Of a stretch of DNA of 64,000 nucleotides, positions 17,190 through 27,544 are shown piece by piece. The position numbers and the translations under genes were made by a program. The first letter of the stretch is position 1; the number at the start of each line of letters is the position of its first letter. The stretch is from NCBI RefSeq assembly GCF_003789055.1, contig NZ_ML119085.1, positions 62,001 through 126,000 of the forward strand, written 5' to 3'. The stretch comes from Histidinibacterium lentulum. Its GTDB lineage: Bacteria; Pseudomonadota; Alphaproteobacteria; Rhodobacterales; Rhodobacteraceae. The notes under the pieces are model-generated. The model was not told where the DNA came from. It saw only the letters and a list, made by a program, of their open reading frames with translations, and made no database searches.

Positions 17190-18068
17190 ATGGCCACCCG
17201 TCACTCACGCTCCGCGGCCCGGCTGATGATGGCGCCCGCGGTCATCCTGCTGCTCGGCTGGATGCTGGTGCCGCTGACCATGACGGTCTTCTTCTCGTTC
17301 AAGCAGTACCTGCCCATGCGCGGCGACTCGCTGGAGCGGGGCCTCGACTGGGTCGGCTTCGAGAACTATGCCCGTTTCATCGGCTCCAGCTCCTTCTGGC
17401 CCAGCGTGCAGGCCACGCTCATGATCGTCGGCGGCGTGCTTGTGATCACCGTGGCCCTCGGCATCCTCCTCGCCATTCTCCTCGACCAGCCGTTCTGGGG
17501 CCAGGGGGTCGTCCGCATCCTGGTCATCGCGCCCTTCTTCGTCATGCCCACCGTCTCGGCGCTGGTGTGGAAGAACATGTTCATGGACCCGGTGAACGGC
17601 ATGTTCGCCCATCTTTGGCGTTTCTTCGGCGCACAGCCCGTATCGTGGATGTCGGATGCCTCGGTGCAGTCGATCATCATCATCGTGTCCTGGCAGTGGC
17701 TTCCCTTCGCCACGCTGATCCTGCTGACCGCGATCCAGTCCCTGGACAGCGAACAGCTCGAGGCCGCGGAAATGGACGGCGCGCCGGTGCTGTCGCGCTT
17801 CCTTCACATCGTCCTGCCGCATCTGGGGCGCGCGATCACCATCGTGATCCTGATCCAGACCATATTCCTTCTGTCGATCTTCGCCGAGATCTTCGTCACC
17901 ACCGGCGGCTCCTTCGGAACCCGGACGCTGACCTACCTGATCTTCCAGCGCGTCGTGGACAGCCAGAACATCGGGCTCGGCTCGGCGGGCGGCGTCTACG
18001 CCATCATCCTCGCCAACATCATCGCGCTGTTCCTCATGCGCATCGTCGGCAAGAACCTGGACCGCTGA
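17190..18068 (+). CDS. smoF: Polyol ABC transporter permease (MalF type)
   Basis: 292-residue inner-membrane protein with six predicted helices. The EAA loop that docks on the ATPase is visible as EAAEMDGAPVLSRFLHIVLPHL (residues about 191-212). The first helix follows a short basic N-terminus. It forms the transmembrane channel with the MalG-type partner 10 bp downstream. The gap after the binding-protein gene is 102 bp, as is common in these operons where the binding protein is made in excess. Confidence 0.93.
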   Translation: MATRHSRSAARLMMAPAVILLLGWMLVPLTMTVFFSFKQYLPMRGDSLERGLDWVGFENYARFIGSSSFWPSVQATLMIVGGVLVITVALGILLAILLDQPFWGQGVVRILVIAPFFVMPTVSALVWKNMFMDPVNGMFAHLWRFFGAQPVSWMSDASVQSIIIIVSWQWLPFATLILLTAIQSLDSEQLEAAEMDGAPVLSRFLHIVLPHLGRAITIVILIQTIFLLSIFAEIFVTTGGSFGTRTLTYLIFQRVVDSQNIGLGSAGGVYAIILANIIALFLMRIVGKNLDR

Positions 18069-18078
18069 GGGGACGACC

Positions 18079-18909
18079 ATGGCACGCGCAGTCTCCACCC
18101 CCCGCAAGATCGCCACCACCGCAGTGGCCTGGACGATCGGCCTGCTGATCTTCTTCCCGATCTACTGGACCATCCTGACCAGCTTCAAGACAGAGGCCCA
18201 GGCCATCGCGAATCCCCCGCTCTTCTGGGGCTTCGATTTCACGCTGGAGAACTATGCCGTCGTGCAGGAGCGCTCGAACTACATGCGCTTCCTGTGGAAC
18301 TCGGTGATCATCGCGGGCGGCTCCACCCTCCTTGGCATCCTGGTTGCCGTACCCGCCGCGTGGTCCATGGCTTTCGTGCCGTCGCGCCGCACCAAGGACA
18401 TCCTGCTCTGGATGCTCTCGACGAAGATGCTCCCGGCGGTCGGCGTGCTATACCCGATCTCGTTGCTCTTCGTGCAGTTCGGCCTGCTCGACACCCGCAT
18501 CGGCCTGATCCTAGTGCTGATGCTCATCAACCTGCCGATCATCGTCTGGATGCTCTACACCTACTTCAAGGAAATCCCCGGCGAGATCCTCGAGGCTGCG
18601 CGGATGGACGGGGCGGGCCTCAGGCAGGAAATCCTCTACGTCCTGACGCCCATGGCGATCCCCGGCATCGCCTCCACGGTGCTGCTCAACGTCATCCTCG
18701 CCTGGAACGAGGCCTTCTGGACGCTCAACCTGACCGCAGCGAGCGCCGCGCCGCTCACCGCCTTCATCGCCAGCTATTCCAGCCCCGAGGGCCTCTTCTA
18801 CGCGAAACTCAGCGCCGCCTCGACCATGGCCATCGCGCCGATCCTGATCCTCGGCTGGTTCAGCCAGAAGCAACTCGTGCGCGGCCTGACCTTCGGCGCG
18901 GTGAAATAG
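18079..18909 (+). CDS. smoG: Polyol ABC transporter permease (MalG type)
   Basis: 276-residue inner-membrane permease with six helices. The EAA loop reads [25 protein letters not shown]. The N-terminal helix contains the typical [18 protein letters not shown] block of sugar permeases. A ribosome site (GAGGGGACG) lies in the 10-bp gap after the MalF-type gene, consistent with a single mRNA. Confidence 0.93.
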   Translation: MARAVSTPRKIATTAVAWTIGLLIFFPIYWTILTSFKTEAQAIANPPLFWGFDFTLENYAVVQERSNYMRFLWNSVIIAGGSTLLGILVAVPAAWSMAFVPSRRTKDILLWMLSTKMLPAVGVLYPISLLFVQFGLLDTRIGLILVLMLINLPIIVWMLYTYFKEIPGEILEAARMDGAGLRQEILYVLTPMAIPGIASTVLLNVILAWNEAFWTLNLTAASAAPLTAFIASYSSPEGLFYAKLSAASTMAIAPILILGWFSQKQLVRGLTFGAVK

Positions 18910-18953
18910 GCCCGGACGCAGCTACGCGGCAGGCCAGAACAAGGACGAGACCC

Positions 18954-19958
18954 ATGGGACGCATCACGCTCGACAAAGTCCGCAAGGCGTTCGGAGACGT
19001 CGAGGTCATTCCTCCTCTCGATCTCCAGATCGAGGACGGCGAATTCGTCGTCTTCGTCGGCCCCTCGGGCTGCGGGAAATCCACGCTGCTGCGGATGATC
19101 GCGGGGCTTGAGGACCTCTCCGGCGGGCAGATCCGCATTGACGGCAAGGACGCCACCAACGCGCCGCCCGCAAGGCGCGGCCTCGCCATGGTGTTCCAGT
19201 CCTACGCGCTCTACCCCCACATGAGCGTGCGCAGGAACATCGCCTTCCCGCTGCGCATGGCTGGTCTCGACAAGGCCGAGCAGGACCGCCGGGTCGCCGC
19301 CGCCGCCGAGGTGCTGAACCTCACCGACTACCTCGACCGCCGCCCCGGGCAGCTGTCGGGCGGCCAGCGCCAGCGCGTCGCGATCGGCCGGGCCATCGTG
19401 CGCGAGCCTTCCGCCTTCCTCTTCGACGAGCCGCTGTCGAACCTCGATGCGGCCCTTCGCGTCGGCATGCGGCTCGAGATCAGCGAGCTGCACAACCGTC
19501 TCTGCACGACGATGATCTATGTCACGCACGATCAGGTGGAGGCCATGACCATGGCCGACCGGATCGTCGTCCTGCGCGCCGGGCAAATCGAACAGGTCGG
19601 CACGCCGCTCGAGCTCTACCGCTCGCCCCGGAATACCTTCGTTGCGGGGTTCATCGGCAGTCCGAAGATGAACCTCGTGTCGGGCGAGATCGCCTCCCGC
19701 CACGGCGCCGAGACCATCGGCATCCGCCCCGAGCACATCGCCGTCTCCGACAGCGGAGGCGAATGGCACGGCCGCGTCGGCGTGTCCGAACATCTTGGCT
19801 CCGACACCTTCTTTCACGTCGCCTGCGAGGGCATCCCCGACCCCGTGACCGTCCGCGTCGGCGGCGAGGTCGGCGTTCGGCACGGCGACGAGGTCTGGCT
19901 CACCCCCGATCCCGACCAGCTCCACCGCTTCGACAAGCAAGGCCTGCGCATCACATGA
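18954..19958 (+). CDS. smoK: Polyol ABC transporter ATP-binding protein
   Basis: 334-residue ATPase of the MalK/UgpC type. Walker A is GPSGCGKST (about residues 37-45), the Q-loop follows in [14 protein letters not shown], the signature is [14 protein letters not shown], and Walker B is [11 protein letters not shown] with the switch His in YVTHD. A C-terminal regulatory TOBE-like domain starts near residue 235. The ATG at 18954 is preceded by GGACGAGACC; a long in-frame extension into the permease gene is not used. The stop overlaps the start of the dehydrogenase gene (ATGA). Confidence 0.94.
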   Translation: MGRITLDKVRKAFGDVEVIPPLDLQIEDGEFVVFVGPSGCGKSTLLRMIAGLEDLSGGQIRIDGKDATNAPPARRGLAMVFQSYALYPHMSVRRNIAFPLRMAGLDKAEQDRRVAAAAEVLNLTDYLDRRPGQLSGGQRQRVAIGRAIVREPSAFLFDEPLSNLDAALRVGMRLEISELHNRLCTTMIYVTHDQVEAMTMADRIVVLRAGQIEQVGTPLELYRSPRNTFVAGFIGSPKMNLVSGEIASRHGAETIGIRPEHIAVSDSGGEWHGRVGVSEHLGSDTFFHVACEGIPDPVTVRVGGEVGVRHGDEVWLTPDPDQLHRFDKQGLRIT

Positions 19959-20728
19959 GTCGCCTCGACGGAAAGACTGCCCTCATCACCGGAGCCGCAC
20001 GCGGCATCGGCCGTGCCTTCGCCGAGGCCTATGTCCGCGAGGGCGCCCGCGTCGCCATCGGCGACATCGACATCGACCGCGCCCGCGCCGCCGCCACGGC
20101 GATCGGCGCCGCCGCCATCGCCGTCGAGATGGACGTGACCCGGCAGGACAGCATCGACGCCGCCGTGGCCGAGACCGCGGACGCCTTCGGCCAGATCGAC
20201 ATCCTGATCAACAACGCCGCCATCTTCTCCGCCGCCCCCACGGTCGAGATCACCCGCGAGGACTATGCCCGCGTCTTCGACATCAACGTCTCCGGCGCGC
20301 TCTTCACACTTCAGGCCGTCGCCCGGCACATGATCGACCGCGGCATCCGCGGCCGCATCATCAACATGGCCAGCCAGGCGGGCCGCCGCGGAGAACCGCT
20401 TGTCGCCGTCTACTGCGCCAGCAAGGCCGCGATCATCAGCCTGACCCAGTCCACCGGCCTCGACCTGATCCGCCACGGCATCAACGTGAACGCCATCGCC
20501 CCCGGCGTGGTGGACGGAGAGCACTGGGACGGCGTCGACGCCTTCTTCGCCCGATACGAGAACAAGGCCCCCGGCCAGAAGAAACGCGAGGTCGCCGCCG
20601 GCGTGCCCTACGGCCGGATGGGCCGCCCGTCCGACCTCACCGGCATGGCGGTCTTCCTCGCCTCCGACGAGGCCGAGTACATCGTCGCGCAATGCTACAA
20701 CGTCGACGGCGGCCAATGGATGAGCTGA
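19955..20728 (+). CDS. smoS: Short-chain polyol (sorbitol/L-iditol) dehydrogenase
   Basis: 257-residue NAD-dependent SDR. The cofactor loop is [10 protein letters not shown] (about residues 12-21), then the NNAA motif (INNAAIFS). The catalytic Ser lies in MASQAGRRG and Tyr/Lys in YCASK. The C-terminal block [24 protein letters not shown] and GGQWMS match sorbitol dehydrogenases of the SmoS type, which oxidise D-sorbitol to D-fructose. It overlaps the ATPase gene by 4 bp and shares a base with the mtlK start, so it is translationally coupled on both sides. Confidence 0.92.
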   Translation: MSRLDGKTALITGAARGIGRAFAEAYVREGARVAIGDIDIDRARAAATAIGAAAIAVEMDVTRQDSIDAAVAETADAFGQIDILINNAAIFSAAPTVEITREDYARVFDINVSGALFTLQAVARHMIDRGIRGRIINMASQAGRRGEPLVAVYCASKAAIISLTQSTGLDLIRHGINVNAIAPGVVDGEHWDGVDAFFARYENKAPGQKKREVAAGVPYGRMGRPSDLTGMAVFLASDEAEYIVAQCYNVDGGQWMS

Positions 20729-22200
20729 TGTCCGGACTCCGCCTCTCCGACGCCACCCTCTCCGACCTGCCCCGCGAGATCCTGCGCCCGACCTATGACC
20801 GCGGGCGCCTCACGCCCGGTATCGTTCATATCGGGCTCGGCAATTTCCACCGTGCGCACCAGGCCTGGTATCTCCATCGCCTGATGCAGGAGGGGGACGC
20901 CCATGACTGGGCGATCCTCGGCGCCGGCGTCCGACCCCATGACGCCGCCTTGCGCGACAGGCTTCTGGCGCAGGACTGCCTGACGACCCTGATCGAACTC
21001 GCCCCCGCACACCGCTCGGCGGAGGTGACGGGCGCCATGATCGACTACCTGCCCATAGAGGAGGGCAACGCCCCCCTCATCCACGCCATGGCCGACCCCC
21101 GCATCCGCATCGTGTCCCTGACCGTCACCGAGGGCGGCTACTACGTCGACCCCACGGGCGGCCTCGACACTGCCCACCCCGACATCGCCCATGACGCAGC
21201 GCACCCCGGGCAGCCCCGCACCGCCTTCGGGGCGATGGTCGCGGCCCTCCGCCTGCGCCGCGCGGCGGGGCACGGGCCCTTCACCGGCCTCTGCTGCGAC
21301 AACCTGCGCGGCAACGGCGCGATCCTGCGGCAGGCCGTCGTGGGCCTCGCCCGACTACAGGAGCCCGACCTCGCCCGGTGGATCGACACCCACGGCGCCT
21401 TCCCCAATTCCATGGTCGACAGCATCGTGCCGGCCACCGGACCCGCGGAACTGGCCCTGGTCCGCGACATCGGTATCCACGACGATGCGCCCGTCACCCA
21501 CGAGAACTTTCGCCAGTGGGTGATCGAGGACAGATTCTGCGCAGGCCGCCCCGACTGGGACCGCGTCGGCGCGACCTTCACCGACGATGTCCACGCCTAC
21601 GAGATGATGAAGATCCGCATCCTCAACGCGGGCCACCAGGTTCTCGCCAATGCGGGCGAACTCCTCTCCGTGCCGACCATCGCCGACTGCATGGCCCATT
21701 CCGCCATCGCCGCCATGTTCCGCAAGGTCCAGTTCACCGAGATCCTGCCCCATGTCGAGGCGGTCCCCGGCATGACCCCCGCAGGCTACCTCGCCCTGAT
21801 CGAACGCCGCTTCGCCAACCCGAGCATCCGCGACACCACCCGCCGCGTGGCCTTCGACGGCTCGTCCCGCCACCCCGGCTTTCTCTTGCCGATCCTGCGC
21901 GATGCCCTCGCCACCGGGGGGCCCGTGTCGGGCCTCGCCCTCGTGGAGGCACTCTGGGCGCGCATGTGCGCGGGCACCCGCGAGGACGGCACGGTGATCG
22001 AGACGAACGATCCGCACTGGGACAGTCTCGTCTCCGCGTCGAGGGCCTCCCGTGGCACGCCCGGTGCATGGCTGGCCCAGCGCGCGATCTACGGCGACCT
22101 GGCCGAGGCCCCCGCCTTCGCGGCCCCCTTCGCGGACTGGCTCTCGATGATCTGGCGCGAGGGCACGTCCGCCGCCCTCACCGCCTATGCCGCGAGGTAA
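20728..22200 (+). CDS. mtlK: Mannitol/polyol 2-dehydrogenase (long-chain)
   Basis: 490-residue member of the polyol-specific long-chain dehydrogenase family, which oxidises mannitol to fructose with NAD. The N-terminal Rossmann region carries IVHIGLGNFHRAHQAWYLH; the C-terminal domain has the catalytic Lys region MMKIRILNAGHQVLA. The start is ATG at 20728, overlapping the smoS stop (TGATG); a Met 12 bp upstream is also possible. It completes the order binding protein-permeases-ATPase-smoS-mtlK known from Rhodobacter sphaeroides. Its stop is 3 bp from the convergent ruvB stop. Confidence 0.93.
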   Translation: MSGLRLSDATLSDLPREILRPTYDRGRLTPGIVHIGLGNFHRAHQAWYLHRLMQEGDAHDWAILGAGVRPHDAALRDRLLAQDCLTTLIELAPAHRSAEVTGAMIDYLPIEEGNAPLIHAMADPRIRIVSLTVTEGGYYVDPTGGLDTAHPDIAHDAAHPGQPRTAFGAMVAALRLRRAAGHGPFTGLCCDNLRGNGAILRQAVVGLARLQEPDLARWIDTHGAFPNSMVDSIVPATGPAELALVRDIGIHDDAPVTHENFRQWVIEDRFCAGRPDWDRVGATFTDDVHAYEMMKIRILNAGHQVLANAGELLSVPTIADCMAHSAIAAMFRKVQFTEILPHVEAVPGMTPAGYLALIERRFANPSIRDTTRRVAFDGSSRHPGFLLPILRDALATGGPVSGLALVEALWARMCAGTREDGTVIETNDPHWDSLVSASRASRGTPGAWLAQRAIYGDLAEAPAFAAPFADWLSMIWREGTSAALTAYAAR

Positions 22201-22203
22201 GGA

Positions 22204-23223
22204 TCACTCGAAGAGCCCTCCCTGCTGCGCCGGACGCGCCAGCCCCAGATGCCGCCACGCACCATCGGCCAGCATCCGTCCCCTCGGGGTGCGCTGGATC
22301 AGCCCCTGCTGCAAAAGGTAGGGCTCGATCACCTCCTCCAGTGCGTCGCGGCTCTCGCTTAGCGCCGCCGACAGGGTCTCTATGCCCACCGGCCCGCCGC
22401 CGTAGCTCTCCGCGATCAGCCGCAGGTACCGCCGGTCTGCGCCGTCAAGGCCCAGCCCGTCCACGCCAAGCCGCGTCAAGGCCCGGTCCGCGATCTGCGC
22501 CGTCACCGTGCCGTCGCCCTCCACCACCGCGAAATCCACCACCCGGCGCAACAGCCGCCCCGCGATCCGCGGCGTCCCGCGCGCCCGCCGCGCAATCTCC
22601 CGCGCCCCGTCATTCGTCGCGGGCGCCCCCAGAAGCCGCGCCGCCCGGGTGACGATCTCGTGCAGTTCCTCGACCGAGTAGAACTCGAGGCGCGTGGGGA
22701 TCCCGAAACGGTCCCTCAGCGGCGTCGTCAACAGCCCCAGCCGCGTCGTCGCCCCAACCAGCGTGAAGGGCTGGAGTTCGATCCGCACCGTCCGCGCCGC
22801 AGGGCCCTCGCCGATCACCAGATCGAGCTCGTAATCCTCGAGCGCGGGATACAGCACCTCCTCCACATTGGCCGCGAGCCTGTGGATCTCGTCGATGAAC
22901 AGCACGTCCCGCGCCTCGAGGTTGGTCAGGATCGCCGCCAGATCGCCGGCCTTGGCCAGCACCGGTCCCGAGGTCATGCGAAAGCCGACCCCCAGCTCCC
23001 GCGCCATGATCTGTGCCAGCGTCGTCTTGCCCAGTCCGGGCGGGCCATGGAACAGCACGTGGTCCATCGCCTCGCCCCGCCTGCGGGCGCTCTCCACGAA
23101 GACCCTCAGGTTGGCACGCGCCTCGGCCTGACCGATGAACTCGTCCAGCGCCTGCGGCCGCAGCGCGCGGTCCGCGTCGCCGGGCTGGCGCTCGGGCCTC
23201 AGGTCCGGATCGGGCTCATGCAT
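22204..23223 (-). CDS. ruvB: Holliday-junction branch-migration ATPase RuvB
   Basis: 339-residue AAA+ motor that drives branch migration with RuvA. Walker A is [13 protein letters not shown] (about residues 58-70), Walker B is LFIDEIHRL, sensor 1 is [10 protein letters not shown], and the Arg-finger region is PLRDRFG. The winged-helix C-terminus ends in [15 protein letters not shown]. It is the last gene of the leftward ruvC-ruvA-ruvB operon, 55 bp after ruvA. Confidence 0.98.
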   Translation of the reverse strand: MHEPDPDLRPERQPGDADRALRPQALDEFIGQAEARANLRVFVESARRRGEAMDHVLFHGPPGLGKTTLAQIMARELGVGFRMTSGPVLAKAGDLAAILTNLEARDVLFIDEIHRLAANVEEVLYPALEDYELDLVIGEGPAARTVRIELQPFTLVGATTRLGLLTTPLRDRFGIPTRLEFYSVEELHEIVTRAARLLGAPATNDGAREIARRARGTPRIAGRLLRRVVDFAVVEGDGTVTAQIADRALTRLGVDGLGLDGADRRYLRLIAESYGGGPVGIETLSAALSESRDALEEVIEPYLLQQGLIQRTPRGRMLADGAWRHLGLARPAQQGGLFE

Positions 23224-23278
23224 CGCCGCTGCCTTCTTCCCTCACGAGACCGCCCCGCCCGGGGCGGATGTGTGGCCC

Positions 23279-23950
23279 CTATCCCGCCGGCGCGAGCCGC
23301 CGCAAGGCCGCGCGAATGAGCTCCGCCGTCCCCGCTTCCGGCGCCTCGCCCGCCGCCTCCGCCACCGCGCGCGCCGCATCTCCCGGCCCGTAGCCCAGGT
23401 TCGACAGCGCCGACAGAGCCTCCGCCTGCGCCGCCCCGCTTCCCGCACCCACGCCCGGCGCCGCGACAGGGGCGGGTCCGTCGCTCTCCACAACATCCGG
23501 CGGCGCTATCGCGGGCGCCGCCGTCGCCGTGCCGCCCAGCGCCATCACTGCCGGCGCCTTGTCCTTCAGCTCATGCACGACGCGCTGCGCCGTCTTCGGC
23601 CCCACGCCCTTGGCGCGCGCGATCGACACCGCATCCCCCGTCGCCACTGCGCGCGAGATCCCCTCCGCGCCCAGTGCGCCCAGAATGGCGAGGGACGCCT
23701 TCGCCCCGATCCCCTGAACGCTCATCAGAAGGCGATGCCACTCCTTCTCCTGCAATGTGGTGAACCCGAACAGCTGCAACAGGTCCTCGCGCACCAGCAG
23801 GTCCGTCCACAGCGTGATCGCCTCCCCCGGGCCGGGCAACGTCGCCAGGACCCGCTCCGAGACGTAGACGACATAGCCCACGCCCCCGACCGAGATCAGG
23901 ACGTGATCCGCCGCCCGGTAATCGAGTCGTCCCGAGAGCCGCCCGATCAC
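23279..23950 (-). CDS. ruvA: Holliday-junction DNA helicase subunit RuvA
   Basis: 223-residue tetrameric Holliday-junction binder. The OB domain ([32 protein letters not shown]) is followed by two helix-hairpin-helix motifs ([17 protein letters not shown] and [17 protein letters not shown]), an Ala/Pro linker, and the C-terminal RuvB-binding helix bundle ([19 protein letters not shown]). It overlaps the ruvC stop by 4 bp. Confidence 0.97.
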   Translation of the reverse strand: MIGRLSGRLDYRAADHVLISVGGVGYVVYVSERVLATLPGPGEAITLWTDLLVREDLLQLFGFTTLQEKEWHRLLMSVQGIGAKASLAILGALGAEGISRAVATGDAVSIARAKGVGPKTAQRVVHELKDKAPAVMALGGTATAAPAIAPPDVVESDGPAPVAAPGVGAGSGAAQAEALSALSNLGYGPGDAARAVAEAAGEAPEAGTAELIRAALRRLAPAG

Positions 23951-24447
23951 CGCCCCGCCCCCGCCCGCACCAGCGCCCGTGCCGATTGTAGGTGATGGGC
24001 ATGACAGATCGCCACGGCCAGCGCGTCGGCCGCATCAGGGCCCTTCGGCGCACAGCCTGGCAGGTGCAGCCGCACCATGTGGTCCACCTGCCGCTTGTCG
24101 GCATGGCCGACGCCCACGACGCATTTCTTCACCGCGTTGGGCGCGTATTCCCCTACCGCCAGCCCGCGCTCGGCGGGCACCAGCATCGCGATGCCCCTTG
24201 CCTGCCCCAGCTTCAGCGTCCCCGCTCCGTCGCGGTTGACGAAGGTCTGCTCCACCGCCGCGGCCTCCGGCGCATGGCGGGCGAAGATTTCGCGCAGCGC
24301 CACGGCAAGCGACAACAGCCGCTCACCCAGCGTCTCCCCTTCGGACAGGCAGATGCCGTTCGCCACATGACTGAGTTTCGAGCCCTGAACCTCGATCACC
24401 CCCCAGCCCGTGCGCTGCAGCCCGGGGTCGATCCCGATCACCCGCAT
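23947..24447 (-). CDS. ruvC: Crossover junction endodeoxyribonuclease RuvC
   Basis: 166-residue Holliday-junction resolvase with an RNase H fold. The acidic active site is visible: D7 in [14 protein letters not shown], Glu in [12 protein letters not shown], and the Asp pair in [17 protein letters not shown]. The start is the ATG at 24447; an in-frame extension 60 bp longer has poor composition. First gene of the ruvCAB operon. Confidence 0.97.
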   Translation of the reverse strand: MRVIGIDPGLQRTGWGVIEVQGSKLSHVANGICLSEGETLGERLLSLAVALREIFARHAPEAAAVEQTFVNRDGAGTLKLGQARGIAMLVPAERGLAVGEYAPNAVKKCVVGVGHADKRQVDHMVRLHLPGCAPKGPDAADALAVAICHAHHLQSARALVRAGAGR

Positions 24448-24755
24448 CCTTGCCCCTGCCCGTCGTTGTTTTGCCGCAGGAAAGCACAAAACGCGAACAC
24501 CGTCCACGACAAAGGTGCTGGCCGCATCGGCCGTCCGCGGCCGCCCGCGGTCCCCGAGCGGCGGCTACACGCCCCGATGCCACCGCGCATCGCCCGGAAC
24601 ATGTCGTTTTTCCAGCAGCTTGTGCCGCTCCCGTGACATGCGCCGCAAGCATGGGACCCTTGCCGAAAACGCGCTTCTTCGCGGCACGGTTTTTCGCTAA
24701 CCGATGTGATCGAACGACACGCGCCGCCCCCCGGGACCGGCAAGGAACGCCTCCC
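24448..24755. other. 308-bp gap between ruvC and the DUF1127 gene
   Basis: Divergent intergenic region that should hold the promoters of ruvC (leftward) and of the DUF1127 gene (rightward). No open frame in it looks like a protein. A self-complementary CCGCGG pair around 24530-24550 is the only structure noticed. Confidence 0.5.
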
Positions 24756-24974
24756 ATGGCCCTCTACGACACGACCCGCCTTGCAGCCGCTTCCCGCGGT
24801 GTCTTCCGTCCCGGCCGCGCCCTTGCCCGGCTAATGGCGGCGCTCCAGTCCTGGAAGGACCGGCATGCGACGCAGAAGGCCCTGTCTCGCCTGTCGCCCC
24901 ATGAACTGGCCGACATCGGCCTCGATCACGCCGACATGGACGTGATCGCCGAGGGCCGCCGCCGCACCCGCTGA
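24756..24974 (+). CDS. DUF1127 family small protein
   Basis: 72 residues, basic. The C-terminal DUF1127 block is clear: KALSRLSPHELADIGLDHADMD. The N-terminus (MALYDTTRLAAASRG) is typical of longer Rhodobacteraceae members. The ribosome site AAGGA precedes the ATG. Members in Agrobacterium and Rhodobacter affect phosphate or carbon metabolism and RNA turnover; which applies here is unknown. It converges with the small membrane-protein gene. Confidence 0.88.
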   Translation: MALYDTTRLAAASRGVFRPGRALARLMAALQSWKDRHATQKALSRLSPHELADIGLDHADMDVIAEGRRRTR

Positions 24975-24989
24975 GCATCTCTCCGGGAC

Positions 24990-25355
24990 TCAGTCCGCGG
25001 GGATCAGCGCGCGCAACTCCATCAACCGCTCGTGAACCCAGACCGTCGCCGGATCAGGCTGCATCACGAAGGCCCCCGCCTGCCGCACGGCATCCCCGCC
25101 GGTCAGGTCGGCCAGCCGGTCGCCGTAGCCGTCCGGTCCGAGCGCCGAATATGCGAAGACCTTGAACCCGAAGGCGAATGCCACGATCAGCAGGACGGAC
25201 CTCAGTCCCGGCCGCGGCAGCGCCCGTTTCGGCCGCATCACGATCAGCCCGTCCTTGCCGACCCTCGGCGCGGCGCCGTGGGCGGTCATGCGATTGTGCC
25301 GACGCTCGATCCGGCGCACCCGGGCCTGAAAGGGCTGTAACTGACTTGTGGACAT
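24990..25355 (-). CDS. Single-pass membrane protein of unknown function (121 aa)
   Basis: 121 residues starting MSTSQLQPFQARVRRIERRHNR. A basic cytoplasmic N-terminal region is followed by one transmembrane segment (about residues 52-70, LRSVLLIVAFAFGFKVFAYSA) and a periplasmic tail of about 50 residues. No catalytic motif is seen. A run-on frame upstream overlaps prmA and is not used. I do not recognise a named family; the pattern occurs in Rhodobacteraceae. Confidence 0.75.
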   Translation of the reverse strand: MSTSQLQPFQARVRRIERRHNRMTAHGAAPRVGKDGLIVMRPKRALPRPGLRSVLLIVAFAFGFKVFAYSALGPDGYGDRLADLTGGDAVRQAGAFVMQPDPATVWVHERLMELRALIPAD

Positions 25356-25435
25356 GGAGATGGCCTCCCGATGGCAGAAATCGCGATGGTCTGCCGTAAT
25401 TCGGGTGAAATGAGGCAATTTCTGGGCAGATACCC

Positions 25436-26302
25436 CTACCGCACGAGGACCAGCGTCGACCACTCGCCAATGTCCGCGCGCTCGGCCAGATCGTATCCGA
25501 AGCCGACATAATGCGCGGTGATCTCCTCGGCCTGGCTGGTGAGTAGCCCCGACAGAATCGCATGTCCGCCCGGCGCCGTCGCGGCGGCCATGGCCCCCGC
25601 AAGGTCGATCAGCGGTCCTTTCAGGATATTGGCGATCACCAGGTCGAAGGGCGCGGCTGCGGCCAGCGCCGGCGCGTCGAAGCCTGCGGCCTCGAGCGCC
25701 TCGATCCGCCCGGCGAACCCGTTCGCCTCCAGATTGGCCTTCGCGACCTCGACCGCCACCGGGTCGATATCCGAGGCGAGCACCCGCGCGCCGGGCCACA
25801 GATGCGCCGCCGCCATGGCCAGCACTGCGGTGCCGCAGCCCAGATCGAGCACCGCCGTCTTCCGGTTGTCGGCCGCGAGGGCGTCGAGCGCCCTGAGGCA
25901 CCCCAGCGTCGTGCCGTGATGGCCGGTGCCAAAGGCCATCGAGGCCTCGATCAGCAGCGGGACCCGGTCCTCCGGAACCCGGTCGGCATCGTGGCTGCCG
26001 TGGACGAAGAAGCGTCCCGCCTCAACCGGCGACAGGTCCCTCCGCACCTTGGCGACCCAGTCGGTCTCTGGCAGCTCCGAAACGGCGAACCTCCGCGCTC
26101 CATGTGCCGCCGCGAGAAGCGCCAGCGCCACCTCGTCGGGGGCAGTGTCGAAATAGGCGCCGACCTCCCAGAGTCCCGAACCATCCTCCAGCTCGAACAC
26201 ACCCACGCCCGTCGGCGCAGGCTCCAGATCCTCCAGCGCTTCTCCGAGACCGCGTGCGCCGGTCTCGGCGTCGAGAAGGGTGAGGGCGGTCCAGGTGGTC
26301 AT
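25436..26302 (-). CDS. prmA: Ribosomal protein L11 methyltransferase
   Basis: 288-residue class I SAM methyltransferase that trimethylates ribosomal protein L11. The family-specific MAFGTGHHGTT precedes the SAM motif I VLDLGCGTAVLAMAAA, motif II DIDPVAVEVAKAN, and the NPPY-like motif reads IANILKGPL, as in PrmA. The N-terminal substrate domain is present (FELEDGSGLWEVGAYFD). The start is the ATG giving MTTWTALTLLDAE; another ATG lies three codons upstream. Confidence 0.95.
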   Translation of the reverse strand: MTTWTALTLLDAETGARGLGEALEDLEPAPTGVGVFELEDGSGLWEVGAYFDTAPDEVALALLAAAHGARRFAVSELPETDWVAKVRRDLSPVEAGRFFVHGSHDADRVPEDRVPLLIEASMAFGTGHHGTTLGCLRALDALAADNRKTAVLDLGCGTAVLAMAAAHLWPGARVLASDIDPVAVEVAKANLEANGFAGRIEALEAAGFDAPALAAAAPFDLVIANILKGPLIDLAGAMAAATAPGGHAILSGLLTSQAEEITAHYVGFGYDLAERADIGEWSTLVLVR

Positions 26303-26378
26303 GGGGGTCATCCGGCAAGGCTATGCGCGGCCCGCTTACCCAGCCCCGCCCCCCGGGACAAGCGTGCCGCGCCCGGCG

Positions 26379-27029
26379 TCAGGCTGCGGTGCCGATCGGG
26401 CAGGTCACCCCGGTCCCGCCGATCCCGCAATAGCCGCCCGGGTTCTTCGCCAGGTACTGCTGGTGATAATCCTCGGCGAAATAGAAGGGCGGCGCGTCGA
26501 GGATCTCCGTCGTGATCCGACCATACCCCGCCGCGTCGAGCCGCGGCTGGAACGCCTCCCGGCTCGCCTCAGCCGCCGCCCTCTGCGCCTCGGTATAGGT
26601 GTAGATGCCCGACCGGTACTGCGTTCCCCGGTCGTTGCCCTGCCGCATGCCCTGCGTCGGGTCATGCCCCTCCCAGAACACCCGCAACAGGTCGTCGTAG
26701 CTGATCCTCGAGGGATCGTAGACCACGCGCACCACCTCGTTATGGCCTGTGCGGCCCGAGCAGACCTCCTTGTAGGTCGGGTTCGGCGTCGGCCCGGCGG
26801 CATAGCCCGCCATCGTCAGCCAGACGCCGTCGAGCTTCCAGAACATTCGTTCGACACCCCAGAAACAGCCCATGCCGAACATCGCCACCTCCATGCCCTC
26901 GGGCACATCGGCCGTCAGCGGCCGCCCGGAGACGAAATGCGTTTCGGCGGTGGGAATCGGCGTATCGCGGCCCGGCAGCGCCTCGGCAGCGGTGGGGATC
27001 TCGAGGGACTTCGACATGAATCCGAACAT
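26379..27029 (-). CDS. msrA: Peptide methionine sulfoxide reductase MsrA
   Basis: 216-residue enzyme that reduces methionine-S-sulfoxide. The catalytic Cys55 lies in the signature [15 protein letters not shown]; the C-terminal recycling cysteines are in [16 protein letters not shown]. The long N-terminal extension (about 50 residues before the domain) is as in the longer MsrA form. Start [10 protein letters not shown] with GGAG upstream; the second Met, 12 bp later, is an alternative. A longer in-frame reading enters the neighbouring remnant and is rejected. Confidence 0.96.
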   Translation of the reverse strand: MFGFMSKSLEIPTAAEALPGRDTPIPTAETHFVSGRPLTADVPEGMEVAMFGMGCFWGVERMFWKLDGVWLTMAGYAAGPTPNPTYKEVCSGRTGHNEVVRVVYDPSRISYDDLLRVFWEGHDPTQGMRQGNDRGTQYRSGIYTYTEAQRAAAEASREAFQPRLDAAGYGRITTEILDAPPFYFAEDYHQQYLAKNPGGYCGIGGTGVTCPIGTAA

Positions 27030-27193
27030 CGGCCTGCTCCGTTGATGGCTTTCCTTCCATATAGGGCCGATCTGCGCCGACACGAGATCGCCTGGCGTCG
27101 CTCCGCGACATCCCCTGTCGGTTGTCAGGCACCCATCCGCGGACACGGGTCCTGCGGATGGAACAGGCTCTCCGGACGGCCGATGTTTTCCAT

Positions 27194-27460
27194 TCATCCG
27201 ACCCGGTGCCGGTCTGTCGGGCCGAAGACCTGATCCACCACGCCCCAGCCTTCCCCGACCTTGCGCGTCAGGACCATGGCGACATCGCTCATCATGTCCC
27301 CGGCCATCTCCCGGCCGACATTGGTCCGCGACCAGTCGATGGGGCTGCCGTCGGGGTTGACCGGTCTGCCCTGCAGATGGGCCCAGGTGCCATCGGTGTT
27401 CAGCGTCGTGACGACGAAGATGACCGGTACGCCGATCTCGCGCTCGCCCGTCGGTGCCGC
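27194..27460 (-). pseudogene. 5'-truncated remnant of a small secreted/unknown protein gene
   Basis: An in-frame coding-like stretch ends ...[15 protein letters not shown] at 27194. It contains [32 protein letters not shown] and [15 protein letters not shown], which resemble a family of small Rhodobacteraceae proteins of about 130 residues that normally carry a signal peptide and continue past the GPTD. Here no ATG, GTG or TTG is found in frame before the conserved part, because the divergent gene's promoter (27488-27516) begins there, and the C-terminus stops early. It therefore looks truncated at both ends. An unusual start cannot be excluded. Confidence 0.5.
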
Positions 27461-27487
27461 CGCACCACACCGGCAGGGATTTGCGAT

Positions 27488-27516
27488 TTGGCGCGACTCG
27501 GAAGATATCGTATGCT
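27488..27516 (+). promoter_or_regulatory. Promoter of the tandem secreted-protein genes
   Basis: TTGGCG (27488-27493), 17-bp spacer, TATGCT (27511-27516); the first gene starts 29 bp later after a GGGAG ribosome site. Confidence 0.45.
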
Positions 27517-27544
27517 GTCGCAGCGTCAGTGTGGGAGACGACAG

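Noticed and set aside
24323-24757. Leftward frame upstream of ruvC
   Set aside because: Overlaps ruvC in another frame and is Arg/Ala/Gly-rich; no family likeness.
27134-27160. Inverted repeat CATCCGC / GCGGATG beside the gene remnant as terminator
   Set aside because: It has a bulge and no T tract; too weak to call.
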